Source of the DNA: Epichloe hybrida
Lineage: Eukaryota > Ascomycota > Sordariomycetes > Hypocreales > Clavicipitaceae
Reading direction: 5' to 3'
Length of the DNA: 64,000 nt
NCBI GenBank assembly: GCA_019022495.1
Contig: JAFEKR010000026.1
Span: forward strand, 558,001 to 622,000
The notes below the pieces were generated by a model. It was not told the DNA's origin. It saw only the letters and a program-made list of their open reading frames with translations, and searched no databases. The translations under genes and the position numbers were made by a program. Within the stretch, counting starts at the first letter, position 1, and each line of letters starts with the position of its first letter. Below, in pieces: positions 34,021 to 45,210 of this stretch.

Positions 34021-37000
34021 ATTTAGAGTTACCGCAAATAATAATTCCTGCCCTCTCTATTACTAGGAAAACTTGTTTTAAGAAACCTTAATAAGCGGCG
34101 AAATACTTATATTATTTACATTTGCTAGGCTTCACTCCTAGGATTAGGTTAATATAATGCTAAATAAGATTAGTAGTGCGTATATCTTTAAGCTTCAAAA
34201 TAAAGCAGTCTTTAAAAGTGTAATATAATCGCATAATTATTATTCTCTAGTTATTATCTCCCACATAGCTTCCTAGTGTTATACATGAATTCTTAAACCA
34301 TAAAACAATAGTTTTAGGGGGTAAGGCAGATAATAGGCGATTTATATAGAGATTTCGGAATCTTAAGGGGTAGCCCTTAATTTCCTAACTTCCTATACAA
34401 ATTAACTCACTAGTTTATCTTGCTATATCCTATGCACCTAGTGCATACTTTCCTAGTAAAGCTAAATTAGCTAAGTCCACGACATAACGCTTGCCAGCAC
34501 TAGTTTCCCCCATTAAGCCTTGCCACTTCTTATTTATATAAGGATTTCCGATTTCTAAGGGGGACCCCTTAATTTTCTAACTTTACATATAAATTAATAC
34601 ATACGCGTGTCCTAGCGTGTCTAGGGCGTATTTAGCTACCCACTCCACAGCTAAGTCCTTAGAATATAGCAACCTATCTAATGTTTTCTAAGGCAAAACT
34701 TTAATCTAGCCATTTATATAGGGTTTTTTATTTCCCTAGGTAAACCCCTTAATTTTCTATTTTCCCACACAAATCAAGTCTCTCCAGTGTCCGTTAGTAT
34801 CCAGATTATACTTATCTTACTAGGGCAGTCAAGCTAATCCTACAAGTATTTCCAGGAGGTCCAATAGTTCCATTTCCTTATCTTCTATCAGGTCAGAGGT
34901 TATTTTATCCTCTTTAAGTTCTTCCTCTATTTAGTTTAGCTATTTAAGCTTTATAATACCATAAGTAGTATTTTCGCTCTACTCTCTTTTCCAGGCCTTC
35001 TCCCTTTATTCAAGTTAACTCCAGGTAATCCTCTATTTCTTAGGTATTTATCCTATAGGTATTAGTTTAGAGGAGTAGGAGGTAAGTAGTTTTATTTCTA
35101 TCTTATTAGTAATCTTATTAGCAAAGCTATCTATTCTAAAAGTCTAAATCAGTTTCCATAGGACTATAGCGCTATTAATTAAAGTTAATTCGCATTACCC
35201 TAATATAGTTTAGTCCTCTGTTCTAAGTATTATACTATTCTCTTCCAGATTATCTAACTTAGTAATACTTATAATTATTCTTTCTATTTTAATTTCTATT
35301 TTCTTACTATTTATAAATACTTCCTATTCTTCTTTCTCTATCTAAGCTAATACTTCTTTATTTCTAGTTTTAGTAATATAATCTTCTAATAATCCGTCCT
35401 CCTAATATATATATCATATCTAATTCTTAGTTATTTTCTATTTAGAGCTTATTCTCCTATCCTTAACTAGTAGTATTAGATTAATTATTAACCCTCGCGA
35501 ATAATTACTAGTAATATTATTCGTAGTCCTTATTTTTTTAAGTCTAACTTATTTATTTATTTATAGATTTACATATTCATTCCCCTTAAGATTTCCTTAA
35601 CTTCTTCTAGAATCTCTTAATTATCTTCTACAAACTCTATATGTTCCTTAGGTCTAGTTCTCTTAGGAATTTAGCCCTATTTATCAGGCCTATAAAATAA
35701 GTCTAGGCATAGGTAAATTAGTAAAGTCTAAGAGACTCTATTTATTCCCTTAATAACTAACTTATTATTAGCATAATATTCCATAGCTTCTATTCTCCTT
35801 AGCTAGACTTTACCTAATAATATATCCTAGTCCTACTAAACTAGCATAATATAAAACTTTACTAGAGCTAGGATTCCTCCCGTAACTACCTACAGATAGG
35901 AGCATAAGGTAATTAGATATTTAGTATTATTTACTATTCAAACATACCTTCTCTTATAGAGTTAAACTACTAGAAATCTATGTTATACTAGGTAGCTTTT
36001 GCTTACTAGTTCCACACTAGACCCTCCGTTAATTAAGACTAAGTTATATTAGTGTCCCTTAACATATATCATGATATATCCTAATATTATTACCATAACT
36101 CCATCAGGTTTTATAACGTTATTCTAAGTAATAATCGCGTTTACTAACCTAATTATTACATTAGACTAGAAAGTTAGCTAGACCGCTTCTTTAAATAGTT
36201 TAATCAGATTCATAATCATAGACTTCGCCCCCTTACTCTTTATCTTTTTCTAACACTATATAAGATAGCTTAACTATTATTAAATAATTAGAGTAAGTTA
36301 AAGCAGCTAAAGAATACTTATAGAAACTATTATATTCCTAAGGTATTACCCTAGATTAAATAGAGAAACATAATACTCTTTAGTTACCTAAATCTTCTCT
36401 AATTCCAGTCTTTATTTCTAGGGGGGATTTTCTCTAATCCTTATGTCTTTTATTAGCATATCTCTAGGCGAATTTAAAACCATTAGGGCCTAGGAAGGGC
36501 CTATGATTTTATCTAAGTAAGGTCTTAGAGTAAGCAATAATCTCTTGAATTTCTCTAGAGTCATTTCTTAGACTAGACCTATCGTGTCTAAAGACAGCTA
36601 AATCTAAGTTTAACTAGCGTCTTCCTTGTCTAAGATCTCCTTAACTCTCTATTAAGCACATTTATCTAAAATAATACTAGGCTTATTAGCTTATTTTATA
36701 ATCTTTCTAGCTAGTCCTTATATCTATATAGGTTCTATAGATTTCCCTTTTACCTTAGTAAGAGTTATAGTGTAGGTAGAATTTACCTTATTCTCCTCTT
36801 AGATATAACTTAGGGGTCTATAGTTTAGTATAGAAGTATTAAGCAATAAAAATCCCTAAGTTAGAACAAAACCTAGTAGTAGGATTATCTCTCTTTCTAA
36901 ACCTCTAATAAAGTTAGACTAGTTTAAATTATCTAACTCCTATTATTACTCTCTCCTTATCTATAAACCTTTAGTGCTCTAACACACTTAATATTTCTTA

Positions 37001-39753
37001 AACTTATCTAGGAGGTATATATCTCTTTATAAATAGTTATACCCTATATATCCCTATTCTCTATATAAGAAACACTAGAAGAAATCTAGATCACGCTATA
37101 CATCTCCCTATCCTAACTTAGTTATTATTATCACGGATTTCCTAGGGGACTAGGGAGGATTAGTAGTTATGTACCTCCCCTATCCTAATTACCTATATAG
37201 CCTAGATAATTCTCCCACGGATTAAGCTTAGAATACTTTAAGCTAGCGGACAAGCTCTGCTATCTATTTATCTCTTTTTATTTAGGCTTTAGTAGCTAAC
37301 TTATCTCTCCTAGCTTATTCTTCTATCTATATATAAACTAGGTCTAAATAATCTACTATTCTAGGATTTTCGCTAAATTATAGGAGTTTCTTAGAAGCAG
37401 ATAAGTAGTAGTTATATAAAACGACTTTAAGATCCAATATCATAAGATCTTTTAAAGCTATTCCGTGAGCCTATTTATCTATTACAAACAAATAATCTAA
37501 CACTCTTTCCTGTAGGCAATGATCTAATTCTCTATCCGCTATATGCATTATAAAGTTAGTAAAAAGGACTTATCTTATATTTACCCTTACCTTTAATACT
37601 AAACGTTTTGCTCTTCGAATATAAGCGTTTAATATCTCTCTAGTTTCTCTAGTAAAATAATATACTTCTTATTAAGTAGCTACTTCTATAAGTAAATTAG
37701 GTTTCTTGAATTTCTTTATAAACTTATCTTTAAGAACACTCTATTTTTATTCTTTATTATCTAAGTCTTTATACTAAGTTATAGCTTTTCCTCTTAGGCC
37801 TTAAGTAAAGTTATAATATACTAGGGTTTTAGTATATTTAGGGATTCAAGCTATAGTCACTATAGCCAAACAGTAATCCACGTAGTCTTAGGCTAGTCTA
37901 TCTCTAGGATAACTAGAGAAAGTCATTCCCCTAATGTTATATAATATCATTAGTAGTAGAGGAATATTCATAGTAGGGATCTATCTGAGTTCACTAGTTT
38001 TCTTAGGTTTAGGAGATTAAATTATTAAGGTTAGGAAGCGGGGTAATATATCTTCTCTTAAAGTCAAGATAAGGGGTGATTTAGAACCTAGACTTTAACG
38101 GAATAGTAATAAAGCTTTCTCTAATTTAGAGTCAAAGTCTAAATCTAGGTCTAGCTATAATCGGGTTTTAAGAGGCAAAGGGTTTATAAAGGGATTAGAT
38201 TAAAGATTATAGGGTATAAGAACAAAATCACCTAAGCATAGGTAGAGGAGATTTCTTTTAACAAAGCTAAGAATACACCATAACAAATTCTAGTCATAAT
38301 AGAGGATAAGGTTAAACTCAAAACTTACCACAACAAAGTTCTCTATTAAGTTACCTAGAGTCTAAAAGGAAAAGAAAAACCAAGTATCCTAGATTAGTAG
38401 GAAAACCATCTTAGCCTCCTTTACTACCTTCCTATTTCTTTTCACTAATTTCTCTATTCCTAAGTTAGGCGCTTCTAATTACGTAATAATTTAACTCTTT
38501 AAACCTTCCATATCTAGCTCCAAGCTAGATTCTCGCCTCTAAAGCACAGTGCGCAAACTATATTTATACTATCCTATCCAATTAGAAGATTAGATAAGCA
38601 AAAGAGTGGAGACAAAAGTGGAGTAAAGCGGGGTAAAGGTAAGTTAGTGGTTTATGCGCCCTCTATTAGGATTTAGTAGTAGAATAAGCTTAGCAAACCA
38701 TGGTTTTTATAGGTAAGAGGTAGTTTAAAGCCTACTCTAAAGCATAAGGTTTAGTCCTTATATCTAGAGGTATCGCGCTCACCTATAATAACTTCTTTAC
38801 TACTATAGCACAGGAGATTAATTACTACTAGAGGTTCTAATTTAATATTTATAGTTACTTATTTTTCATAGTAATAAATATAGTGATAAAATGCTTAACT
38901 TATTACTTTATTTAAATAAAGTCTATAGTACATCTCCCTTATTAGGTTAAGTCTAGCAAATACTAATTACTAGGGCAAGTTTCTAGGTCTTAGGTGTAAT
39001 TCTACAGTCTCCAAAAATTCAAAGAAGGATCTTAGTGTCTAAGTCTGTCCAGGTTATATTCTATTAGCAAGGAGATAGTAGCGTTTTGCTAAGTCTAGAA
39101 ATAGAGGCTACTAAGGATAGCTTCTCTAGGTTAAACCCGATTTCCACAGTCCCTCAAATTAATTTAAAGTGTCCTTATATCTTAGCATATCTAGCCTAGA
39201 ATAAGACTTCTAGAATCTCTTAGTATTCTATTAATTAGTTATTCCTAATAGTGCTAATCCATTAGCTCTTAGCTTATCTACAAGTTATTCTTAGGTTATT
39301 CGTTTATCATTAGATCATTCTATTTCTAGTTCTACCACAATCTATATCTCCAGGTGCATTATTATCTCTAATTCCTAGTCTCATTAAAGATAAGGTTCTT
39401 ATTATTTATACTTTAACTAGTATATTCAAGTCCTGTAGTCCTTAAACCTCCCGCCTAAGTCCCACAGTCCTTAGCAGCTACTATCTTATAGTTTAAAGTT
39501 ATTCCTAGCTATAGTTAGGTTCTATTCTTATCTCTCATTGCCCTATATTTAGTAACCATAGCTCTAAGGGTATAGATCTATTTTTCTTCTATTTCTAACC
39601 GTAGCTATACTCCAGCAGTTTATAGATAATTTCTTCTCTTAATTATTCTCTAATCATTCGTTCAGTCCTAATTTCGGGATCTCTAGTCTTTAAGATGTAA
39701 TTATATTCTCATAGAGCAATTAAAAGAGATAATAAGTCCTAGTCTTATCACCA

Positions 39754-39880
39754 TAAAGTCATACCAAAATAATTAAGGTAATAATAATAGTTAATTAATC
39801 TCTACTCTAGCTACGGTCGCCCCATAGTTACTACTGCCCTGATTCACCCTTCATTACATAAGCTATTTCCCCACTCAACA
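39754..39880 (-). repeat. Right LTR (5' LTR of the Gypsy element)
   Basis: 127 bp, aligning without gaps to 31009-31135. Its first base pair reads TA where the partner reads TG. The minus strand continues TGGTGATAAGACTAGG just inside it, a plausible primer-binding site. Confidence 0.95.
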
Positions 39881-40237
39881 GCGGGCACCTGCCTGTCTGT
39901 GGACAGTGCCTCAGCGGGCACCCACTGCCACCAATTGAGCAATTATTAATTTAATTAATTACATAGCCTGATAGCGTGCCGTGTGGTGAAAACGACCCAG
40001 TTTGCACCAACACCAGGCACGTACCATACCGTGACGCTATGGTATTGAATTATGCTCGAATTTAGGAAAATAGACGGACGAGCCTCTTATTCGACATCTT
40101 ACTAGCTTAGCTAAGCTCAGCTAACCCGGTTTATCCCAAATTCTCGTCAAAAGTCCTCATATATACTGTATTGCGTAGATGCTCGAGGTATCTCACTTCA
40201 TTTTTGTTTCACTTCCTTCCACAGTCAGCCCTCTCAT
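39881..40237. other. Gap between Gypsy element and enoyl-CoA hydratase 3' end
   Basis: 357 bases. The first part continues the flank interrupted by the Gypsy insertion, with CAGCGGGCACC repeated at about 39879 and 39912. A small inverted repeat TACCATA...TATGGTA with a 9-base loop lies at 40022-40044. No gene is seen; the end holds the 3' UTR of the neighbouring minus-strand gene. Confidence 0.5.
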
Positions 40238-41184
40238 TCACGAGTGAGACCACTCAGCCTTCTTCTTCTCAGCAAATGCCTTCATGCCAATCTTCTGGTC
40301 TTGGCTACCAAACAAGCTGTGGAAAACACGTCGCTCAAACTCGACACCATCGCGCAGAGCCAAGTCCTGGCTCTTGTTGACCACCTCCTTGCAGGCCTGG
40401 ATGGCGACTTTGGAGTATCCCGCAATCGTCTCGGCAGTCTTGAGAGTCTCCTCCATCAATGCCTCGTATGTAGGGAATGTTCTGGCGGCAACCCCCCACC
40501 TCTCGGCTTCGGCGCCAGAGAACGGCTTTCCAGTCAGAATGAGTTCCATGGCCTTGGCTTTTCCAATAGCGCGGGTCAAGCGCTGGCTGCCTCCCGCGCC
40601 GGGAATGGTTCCAAGCTTGATCTCGGGCTGTCCAAAGTTGGCATTCTCGGTGCAGTAAATCAGGTCGCACATCATGGCGAGCTCGCAACCTCCGCCGAGA
40701 GCGTGCCCCGAGACGGCAGCGATGATGGGCTTCTTGATCCGAGAGGTCAAGAGGGACCACGACTCGATGAATGACTTGATGTAGGCTTCGGAGAAGGTGA
40801 GAGGGGCCATCTCCTTGATGTCGGCGCCGGCGGCAAACGCCTTTTGCGAGCCGGTGATGACGATGACGGAGGTTTCATCGGAGGCGTTGAAGCCATCGAG
40901 CGCCTCGTTCAGCTCATTGATCAAGGGTGTGCAGAGCGCATTGAGAGCCTTGGGTCGGTTGAGCGTGACTAATAGGCGGCATGTCAGTCGGCAGCCGTGT
41001 CGGAGTTCTGTGAGAGCGGACGCAACCCACCTTGGGCAACTCCAGGCTTGGGAGAGCATGTGTGGATGTACTCGAAGGATTTGGAGCTGTATGCGCGGGC
41101 AACGCGGGGCAGGGTTGAGCGCTGGAAGGGAACCCGAGCGGCAGCGGGTCTTGCCAAACGAAAGGTATTCCGAAAGGTATTCAT
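40238..41184 (-). CDS. Enoyl-CoA hydratase, mitochondrial (short-chain, ECHS1 type)
   Basis: Two exons, 41031-41184 and 40238-40968, with a 62-nt intron, give 294 residues. The first about 33 residues are a basic presequence (NTFRLARPAAARVPFQRS...RVARAYSS). The crotonase fold follows: QVTLNRPKALNAL, the oxyanion-hole loop KAFAAGADIKEM, and GHALGGGCELAMMCD with Glu147 and FGQPEIKLG with Glu167, the two catalytic glutamates of true hydratases. It hydrates trans-2-enoyl-CoA to 3-hydroxyacyl-CoA in mitochondrial beta-oxidation and branched-chain amino-acid breakdown. Length and both acids match the family. It is divergent from the cysteine synthase gene over about 507 bp. Confidence 0.96.
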
Positions 41185-41691
41185 GATCGTGAGGAGCAGG
41201 TGCCGTATCTGGGGAGAATTTCGGGAAGATGGGACGAACAGAGGAGAAAGTTGTCTGGGATGAAAAGGTCCGAGGTTGGCGGCGGCATGGAAAGCATCGG
41301 CTTTAAGCCGAGGATAAGCTCAGTTGGTCCGGCCGGTGACCTTCAGTCCAACTCTGTGACTCGTGAGGCATGTTTCATCCAGCGATTGCAAACCAGACAA
41401 ACCCAGCAAATTTGTATTGAATATTGATCATAAACTTTGAGACCTAGATGAGATTTATCCTCTACTGGAATTGTTATCGTTGCAAAAGTTTGATTGCCAG
41501 CTTTCACGGGCAAATGACGTGATCGCCTTGCCAATTACCCTCTGCAGCCCCACATTGCGTCTTTCAGCCGATTTCGCGCATGAACGCGAACGCGAACGCC
41601 GCAGAACTGCTCACACCACCACCTTTCCTTGCTTCTCTTGCTTCGTACATGTATGCTGTGCTTTGCCTGAATCTGTCCCCGCGCCCCCGCA
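41185..41691. promoter_or_regulatory. Bidirectional promoter, enoyl-CoA hydratase / cysteine synthase
   Basis: 507 bases between two divergent ATGs, so it must hold both promoters. A short GCGAACGCGAACGC repeat lies near 41585-41600 and a GTACATGTATG at about 41646. No confident TATA or CCAAT element was identified. Confidence 0.6.
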
Positions 41692-42894
41692 ATGTTTCGA
41701 CGCAGTGCTGTGCGGCTCGCTGTCGCGGCTGCCAGAGCTGCTGAGCCAAGTGCTCACACACTGGCCGTGTCCAAGGCCCAAGGTATTTCCAAAGGCCTGA
41801 CTGGCGGTATGCTCCAATCCCCTTCCCGATTCACTTTGCAACCTGATGTGCGTTCTCAGGTGAATGCATGCAACTAGCAACTAATTGGGCACCAAGCCAT
41901 CGGAAATACACCCCTCATCCGCCTCGACAGACTCTCCGAAGAAACCGGCTGCGAAGTCCTGGGCAAGGCCGAGTTCATGAACCCCGGCGGTTCAGTCAAG
42001 GATCGCGCAGCTCTCTACGTCGTCAAGGACGCCGAGGAGCGGGGGCTCCTGCGTCCCGGAGGCACCGTCGTCGAAGGAACGGCCGGAAACACGGGCATCG
42101 GTCTCGCACACGTGTGCCGATCTCGGGGATACAAGCTCGTCATCTACATGCCCAACACCCAGTCCCAGGGCAAGATCGATCTCTTGCGCCTCCTCGGCGC
42201 CCAAGTGTATCCCGTGCCGGCCGTGGCGTTTGACAACCCCCAGAACTACAATCACCAGGCCAAGAGACATGCCGAGAGCCTCGAGAATGCCGTGTGGACG
42301 AACCAGTTCGACAACACAGCCAACAGACGGGCGCATATCGAGACGACGGGACCCGAGATTTGGGCCCAGACAGAGGGCACAGTGGATGCGTTTACTTGCG
42401 CGACTGGCACGGCCGGCACACTGGCCGGCGTCACGAGATATCTCAAGGACGTGTCCGGTGGCAAGGTAAAGAGCTTCCTGGCCGATCCCCCAGGCAGTGT
42501 GCTGCATTCCTACATCAGCTCTGGCGGCAAACTGATTGAGCGCACGGGGTCGAGCATCACAGAGGGCATTGGCCAGGGCCGCATCACAGATAACTTGCAG
42601 CCTGACATTGACCTCTTGGACGGGTCGTTGCACATTTCAGACGAGAAGAGCATCGAAATGGTCTACAGATGTTTGGATGAAGAAGGTATTTACCTCGGCG
42701 CCAGCTCGGCTTTGAATGTCGTTGCTGCCAAGGAAGTTGCTGAGAAGCTCGGTAAAGGCCACAAGGTTGTCACCATGCTTTGCGACGGAGCTTATCGCTA
42801 CGCGGATCGTCTCTTTAGCCGCAAGTGGTTGGAAGAGAAGAAACTTCTGGACGCCATTCCGAAGCACCTGGACAAGTACATTGTCTTGCCCTAG
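41692..42894 (+). CDS. Cysteine synthase (O-acetylserine sulfhydrylase), mitochondrial
   Basis: Two exons, 41692-41806 and 41897-42894, with a 90-nt intron, give 370 residues. The presequence [19 protein letters not shown] leads into [23 protein letters not shown]-enzyme motifs: [11 protein letters not shown] with Lys73 as the Schiff-base lysine, the [11 protein letters not shown] substrate loop, and a [13 protein letters not shown] phosphate-binding loop. The C-terminal [12 protein letters not shown] is typical of fungal enzymes. It converts O-acetyl-L-serine and sulfide to L-cysteine. The intron ends unusually in CAAG, but the junction exactly restores the family's TG-AIGNTP sequence. It diverges from the enoyl-CoA hydratase gene and converges on the orphan gene ending at 43012. 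Confidence 0.96.
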
Positions 42895-43011
42895 CAAAGT
42901 AAAACAAAACCTGCTGTACGAGAGAGTATACAAATGGGGGGAAAAGAGGGAACTGCTTTATGCATCAATTTCTATGTTACATGGTAAATAATGCTGGATG
43001 TTCCTGGTTCC

Positions 43012-44261
43012 TCATGCATCTGCAGTCTTCTTGATGACAGCGGGCCAGTTGGCCTTTGTACCCATCACCTTTTCGTACTCCTCTGCCCAGCTCTCTGTCC
43101 TGGCTTCGCTCTTGGTGGCAAAGTCCTGCAAATGCGACTTGAGGGTATTCAAAATGGGAGACAGCGCCTGGGCATCTTGCCCTACAATCTCTTGCGCAAT
43201 CTCGATGCCCCTGATGTTCTGGGAAAGTACCTGAACGTAGGCGCTGCCGTTGAGAGCTTTGGGAGTAAAGTTACCGTTTTCGTTTGCGTTTCGCTCCAGC
43301 GTGGGGTTGAGTTTGGCAAACTCTGTAATCTCCACCAGGTCCTTATTGACGGCATCATCCCAGAGGGAAGTCAGCAGGGCTACTTCATCTTTGAGCAGAT
43401 CCGAGTCTCGCTCGGCTGCTACGCCAGTGCTGACTGCAGACGCTCTTGCAAACAAGACCAAGCCGCGGACAAGGCGTGAAAAGTGCAACCGTTCCCGTGT
43501 TTTCTGATCCGTCATAGCATGTTCTGGTCGTTGCAAAAGATCCAAAACCACTTCCGCCCACTTCAATGCCTGTTTCGTCTCGCCCGCATTGCCTGCGCTT
43601 TCAGAGATCTTATTGTTGACGCAGGCGAGTACGCGAGTTACGATCTCGGGTTTCTTTAAAAACAGACCGGTCTTGTCGGACTGCTTCGCGCACTCGATGA
43701 CAGCGTAAATATGTCCTCTTGTTCCAGCAAGACGAGTGATTTTGCCCCAGTGATCAGCCTTTAACCTGATACCAGCCTTTTTGTACCCGGCAAGGAGCGT
43801 GCCCAGGTTGGCCCAATCCCCAGCAGTGTGCATGTTGTCCAAAGCTTTCGAAAGAGCCTTCTTGGAGTTCTCGATACCCTTGAAGCGGTCGATCGAGGAG
43901 AACTTGTGTTCTAGCCCATCAACTTCGATCACGATTGGATTTTGTTCGAGGTGGGATCGTTTCTTGGGGTCAAAGACAATCTTGCGCTGCTTCTCTGGAA
44001 GGTGAGCTGGCAATATTATTCTCTCTTGGATTGTGTTTAGGACTACGTTGAGTTCCTCGTTGTCGGTCTCTGTGAATACTGCTCGAACAGCTACAGATAA
44101 TTCGTGAGTAGCTTCCTAATAAGTCCGGGGGCAGCGTGAGCCATACCATTGTGAGCTGTTGAGCTGAAATTTCGATGTAATTTCAAGGCAAACCAAGAGG
44201 AGGATGAGCCGCCACGGCAACCCAACGACCGCAGGGCCGAAGACATTGACCTCGTAGACAT
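43012..44261 (-). CDS. Conserved fungal protein with mitochondrial presequence, function unknown
   Basis: Two exons, 44147-44261 and 43012-44090, with a 56-nt intron, give 397 residues. The N-terminus (MSTRSMSSALRSLGCRGGSS...ALKLHRNFSSTAH) is a clear mitochondrial-type presequence. The mature part opens AVRAVFTETDNEELNVVLNT and includes RKIVFDPKKRSHLEQNPIVI and FSSIDRFKGIENSKKALSKA. It then appears entirely alpha-helical, with repeated 30-40-residue helical pairs, ending WAEEYEKVMGTKANWP. No metal ligands, catalytic motif or membrane segment is visible. I recall similar Pezizomycotina proteins only as hypothetical. Divergent pairing with the bL19m gene over 242 bp suggests a mitochondrial translation or biogenesis role; that is inference. 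Confidence 0.85.
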
Positions 44262-44503
44262 TTTGGCTCAGGTTATGTTGATATGATGGCTGGCCAAAAG
44301 TCTCTTGTGTCAAGTCCCCGGAAATGCGCTCGTGGTCGCAGAAAGTGGGTCGGACTGAAAGGGTGCAGCCGACCAATCAGAGGGTGCAACTCGTTGCATT
44401 AAGTACAAGAACATCAAGTTCTCGCGATGGAGCTTTGTGCGATCCGAGAGCTTCTCCTCGCCTTTGTCACCGTGCAAGACTGGTTCAACATACATCACCA
44501 GCC
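44262..44503. promoter_or_regulatory. Compact bidirectional promoter of two mitochondrial-protein genes
   Basis: 242 bases between the divergent start codons of the 397-residue mitochondrial protein and bL19m. It must hold both promoters and both 5' UTRs. It contains CCAATCA at 44374 (a possible CCAAT-box), visible directly; its use is not tested. Confidence 0.6.
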
Positions 44504-45210
44504 ATGATGAACTTTGCACCCGCGAGGCGGCCAATTGGCTGCATTAAGACCGTTTTCCGTCGAGCAAGACAGCAGAGGGCTGCACAACGAGGTCTCGCCA
44601 CTGTCGCGGAAACTCCAACGACGAGCAAAAACGCCATTACGGCAAGACAACGTAGGGCATCTCTTGCAGCAATGCTTCCATCGCTAACACTTCCCCAACA
44701 GGTGCTTCCCATGCCAAGGTCGAGAAGTTCCAAGTATGGCCGCAGATTCAATCTGTCCGATCGACAAATCCCGATCCGATGCCTATCCTTCGCCAGCAGC
44801 AAATCACCCAATTAGACCCCACAGGTGCTCGAACACGCTTGTTCTCCAAGGACCATGCCGATAGCGCCAAGGTTGGAGATGTTCTCATGGTGACTACCAA
44901 GGCCGGAGAACCCTTCTCAGGGGCCTTTATCCAAATCCGCCGACGGGGAGTTGATACCGCCATCCTACTTCGGGGACAGATGATGAAGATTGGTGTGGAG
45001 ATGTGGTTCAAGATTTACAGCCCCTCTGTTACAGGGATTGACATCATCTGGCGCAGACCGAAGAGGGCGAGAAGGGCGAGATTGACATTTATGAGGAAGC
45101 CGAGTCACGACATGGGCAGTGTGGACCATCTTGTATCGGCCTGGAAGAAGGAGAGATATGCTTTGCGATCAAAGTCACAACAGGCCGTTGGAAAAAAGGT
45201 CAGAAAATGA
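44504..45210 (+). CDS. Mitochondrial large-subunit ribosomal protein bL19m
   Basis: Two exons, 44504-44651 and 44702-45210, with a very short 50-nt intron (GTAGGG donor, GCTAAC branch, CAACAG acceptor), give 218 residues. The N-terminal 60 or so residues are a basic presequence (RPIGCIKTVFRRARQQRAAQ). The bL19 core follows: LDPTGARTRLFSKDHADSAK, VGDVLMVTTKAGEPFSGAF, QIRRRGVDTAILLRGQMMK, GVEMWFKIYSPSVTGIDI, then the basic RRPKRARRARLTFMRK tail. This protein sits at the subunit interface of the mitoribosome. The intron changes frame, so the two halves appear as overlapping unrelated frames if unspliced. The gene is divergent from another mitochondrial-protein gene. Confidence 0.95.

Larger units (their letters stand above)
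31009..39880 (-). mobile_element. Complete Ty3/Gypsy LTR retrotransposon, RIP-degraded
   Basis: An 8872-bp element with two 127-bp LTRs (31009-31135, 39754-39880), each of TG...CA type before mutation, flanked by the 4-bp target-site duplication GCGG (31005-31008 and 39881-39884). Reading the minus strand, mutated but recognisable domains follow in Gypsy order: reverse transcriptase (about 34020-33450), RNase H (33100-32790) and HHCC/DDE integrase (32400-31800). Immediately inside the right LTR the minus strand reads TGG, as expected for a tRNA primer-binding site at the 5' end. The body is AT-rich, saturated with TpA and stop codons, and has no intact frame, so it is dead. About 5.7 kb lie between the 5' LTR and the reverse transcriptase, a long gag/leader section I could not assign. 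Confidence 0.93.

Noticed and set aside
41992..42633. A 213-codon antisense frame within cysteine synthase
   Set aside because: It mirrors codon bias of the real gene on the plus strand, and no independent protein features are seen.
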